From: Bacteroidales bacterium UBA6346
Lineage (GTDB): Bacteria > Bacteroidota > Bacteroidia > Bacteroidales > UBA932
Length of the DNA stretch: 41,312 nucleotides
Assembly: GCA_002438905.1 (NCBI GenBank)
Contig: DJSA01000116.1
Span: forward strand, 1-41,312
Direction of reading: 5' to 3'
The position numbers were made by a program, and so were the translations under genes. The stretch's first letter is position 1. Each line of letters starts with the position of its first letter. The notes under the pieces are model-generated. The model saw nothing but the letters and a program-made list of their open reading frames with translations, was not told the origin of the DNA and did no database searches. Below are positions 39,645 through 41,312 of the stretch, piece by piece.

Positions 39645-41255
39645 TCAGAATTCCTTATTGGCGATGTAGCGGTGGATGGCTGCGGCGGCCTTGCGGCCGG
39701 CTCCCATGGCGAGGATTACAGTGGCTGCACCGGTGACGGCATCACCTCCGGCAAAGACTCCTGGATGGGTGGTGACTACATCGTCCGTAGTTTCGAGACC
39801 GCCTCGGCGGTTGGTCTTCAGACCCGACGTAGTGCTGGCAATCAGCGGGTTAGGAGAGGTTCCGAGGGACATTATGACAGTGTCAGCAGGAATCTCGAAC
39901 TCTGAACCTGGGATTGCAACGGGACTGCGGCGGCCGCTGGCATCCGGTTCGCCGAGCTCCATGCGGATGCACTTCACTGCACGGACGTTGCCCTTGTCAT
40001 CAGAGAGAATTTCTACAGGATTGGTCAGGAACTCGAAGCGGATGCCCTCTTCCTTGGCATGATGCACCTCCTCGCGGCGGGCAGGAAGCTCAGTCTCGGT
40101 GCGGCGGTAGACGATTGAGACAGTTTCTGCGCAGCCCGAAGACACCGGTGTCATATCTGCCGCGTCACATGATGAAGTTTTGCTACACTCAGCATCCGCA
40201 GAACCCGCTACCCTAAGTCCCTGAAGCCTGAGAGCCGTGCGGGCGGCATCCATCGCGACATTGCCGCCACCGACCACCACGACACTGCGCCCGACGTTGA
40301 CAGGCGTGGCATAGTCGTCACGATAGGCCTTCATGAGATTGTTGCGGGTGAGGAACTCGTTTGCGGAATAGACTCCATTAAGGCTTTCGCCGGGGATGCC
40401 CATGAACTTCGGAAGACCGGCACCGGAACCGATGAACACGGCCTCGAAGCCTTCCCTATCAAGCAGCGAGTCTACCGTCATGGTGCGACCGATGACAACG
40501 TCAGTTTCAATGTGAACTCCAAGGGCTCGGACAGCGGCTATCTCGGCGGCAAGGACAGTGTCCTTCGGGAGGCGGAACTCCGGAATGCCATATTCCAGCA
40601 CTCCCCCGGCCTTGTGCAGTGCCTCGAAAATGGTCACGTCATAGCCGAGTTTGGCAAGATCTGACGCGCAGGCAAGACCGGCAGGGCCGCTTCCGACCAC
40701 AGCAATGCGATGAGCGTTCTTCCGCCGTCCTTCCGCCGTGCCATTTCCCCCTACAGCCTTGTCATGGACATTCTCAGGGACCTTCCCTTCAAGCTGCTTT
40801 CTGAGCCCAGGAGTCAGTTCAGAAGAGGACTCCGACAAGGCGTCACGCCCCCCATGTTCAGACGTTCCGGCGCCATTCTCCCGGCTCCAGTCGGCGACAA
40901 AGCGCTCCAACTTGCCGATTGCCACAGGCTCGAACTTCACCCCGAGCACGCAGGAGCCCTCACACTGGGTTTCCTGTGGACACACTCGGCCGCAGACAGC
41001 CGGAAGCGACGAGTCCTGCGCTATGACCTGGGCCGCGCCTGCAAAGTCGCCTTCAACCACCTTCGCTATAAAGTCCGGAATCTTCACGTTCACCGGACAG
41101 GCCGCCACGCAGCGCGGGTTCTTGCAGTGCAGGCAACGCGTCGCCTCCAACATCGCCTCCTCGGCATTGTAGCCGTAGCATACTTCATCAAAGTTCGCGG
41201 CCCTCCTCTTCGGGTCCTGCTCCCTCACCGGGACTCTTGGTATTCTGTTCGCCAT
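39645..41255 (-). CDS. GltD/NfnB-like NAD(P)-dependent iron-sulfur flavoprotein (glutamate synthase small-subunit family)
   Basis: A 536-aa flavoprotein. N-terminal Fe-S cysteines are Cys41, Cys44, Cys49, Cys53 (CLHCKNPRCVAACP) and Cys88, Cys92, Cys98, Cys102. The FAD motif VVGSGPAGLACA (about 187-198) and NAD(P) motif VVVGGGNVAMDA (326-337) follow, then a closing GGDAVTGAATVI region. Family members (GltD, NfnB/SudA-like) are about 460-480 aa; the excess lies in two Ser/Gly/Asp-rich insertions, about residues 127-178 and 349-377. Without the partner subunit one cannot choose between glutamate synthase and NADH-dependent ferredoxin:NADP oxidoreductase; a partial upstream gene with only 7 bp between them favours the paired Nfn/Sud type. 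Confidence 0.87.
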   Translation of the reverse strand: MANRIPRVPVREQDPKRRAANFDEVCYGYNAEEAMLEATRCLHCKNPRCVAACPVNVKIPDFIAKVVEGDFAGAAQVIAQDSSLPAVCGRVCPQETQCEGSCVLGVKFEPVAIGKLERFVADWSRENGAGTSEHGGRDALSESSSELTPGLRKQLEGKVPENVHDKAVGGNGTAEGRRKNAHRIAVVGSGPAGLACASDLAKLGYDVTIFEALHKAGGVLEYGIPEFRLPKDTVLAAEIAAVRALGVHIETDVVIGRTMTVDSLLDREGFEAVFIGSGAGLPKFMGIPGESLNGVYSANEFLTRNNLMKAYRDDYATPVNVGRSVVVVGGGNVAMDAARTALRLQGLRVAGSADAECSKTSSCDAADMTPVSSGCAETVSIVYRRTETELPARREEVHHAKEEGIRFEFLTNPVEILSDDKGNVRAVKCIRMELGEPDASGRRSPVAIPGSEFEIPADTVIMSLGTSPNPLIASTTSGLKTNRRGGLETTDDVVTTHPGVFAGGDAVTGAATVILAMGAGRKAAAAIHRYIANKEF

Positions 41256-41262
41256 CGTAATT

Positions 41263-41312
41263 CTATTGTTTGTCTTTTTGGTCTATATTTGTTTTCTCAT
41301 CGGTCACATACG
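41263..41312 (-). CDS. 3' end of an upstream gene, partner candidate of the GltD/NfnB-like gene
   Basis: Reading the minus strand from the window edge, one frame stays open for 15 codons (YVTDEKTNIDQKDKQ) and stops with TAG at 41263-41265, 7 bp before the next ATG. The hydrophilic tail and tight spacing look like the end of a coding gene. In many Bacteroidales an NfnA/SudB-like ferredoxin-NADP reductase subunit lies here. Too short to identify. Confidence 0.35.
   Translation of the reverse strand, partial: YVTDEKTNIDQKDKQ

Overview
The window reads as a chromosomal segment of a Bacteroidales bacterium (phylum Bacteroidota), probably gut-associated. The evidence is the gene content: a Bacteroidota putative porin, a DoxX/BT_3928-like protein, a lipoprotein with BspA-type leucine-rich repeats, a SPOR protein, a short FtsB/DivIC-like protein and a 7TM-AraC regulator. 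Several intergenic regions also carry the promoter signature of this phylum (TTTG, about 19 bp, TAnnTTTG), and Shine-Dalgarno sites are not evident. Genus cannot be fixed from sequence reading alone. No phage, integrase, insertion sequence, CRISPR array or rRNA was seen.

Layout. 0-9.9 kb (minus strand): an acyl-CoA synthetase, a small Cys-rich lipoprotein, then a closely packed run reading small membrane protein - mutL - rhomboid - membrane EEP phosphatase - tsaC - rsmE - cls - phosphoesterase. 9.9-10.7 kb: ispF (+), a tRNA-Met(CAT)/tRNA-Gln(CTG) pair and their terminator. 10.7-15.3 kb (minus): a four-gene uronate cluster, namely a GatC-type EIIC permease with no other PTS parts, a KduI with an export signal, KduD and a DUF4861 lipoprotein, with a perfect 16-bp palindrome upstream. 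15.3-19.7 kb: an HdeD-like membrane protein, two small genes on the plus strand, a compact AspT/YidE-like transporter with a LysR regulator, and a 45-aa exported peptide. 19.7-23.3 kb: an LRR lipoprotein, a 51-aa ORF directly upstream of it, paired direct repeats, and a 7TM-AraC regulator. 22.1-25.8 kb: that regulator is the last gene of a lipoprotein - SPOR - rpoN - regulator operon. 25.9-30.1 kb: an exported protein, miaB, a DoxX-like gene and tmk. 30.2-39.6 kb (mostly +): folP, an unusual large inverted repeat, ftsB-like (-), a sugar-nucleotidyltransferase, a CPBP protease, pncB, pncA, a porin and an MltF-like transglycosylase. 39.6 kb to the end (minus): a GltD/NfnB-like flavoprotein and the tail of an upstream gene.

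How parts work together. In the kdu cluster, isomerization (KduI), transport (EIIC) and reduction (KduD) would take unsaturated-uronate breakdown products to 2-keto-3-deoxygluconate; the signal peptide on KduI suggests the isomerization happens outside the cytoplasm. pncA and pncB form consecutive steps of nicotinamide salvage. The 7TM-AraC regulator is a natural candidate to control the adjacent small-ORF/LRR unit through direct repeats at 22022-22055.

The best candidates for under-described biology are: (1) the exported-KduI/orphan-EIIC module; (2) the 51-aa ORF + LRR + 7TM-AraC unit; (3) the 124-bp inverted repeat that copies the end of folP; (4) two small genes (45 and 51 aa) that ordinary gene calling tends to miss; and (5) low-complexity insertions recurring in several housekeeping enzymes.
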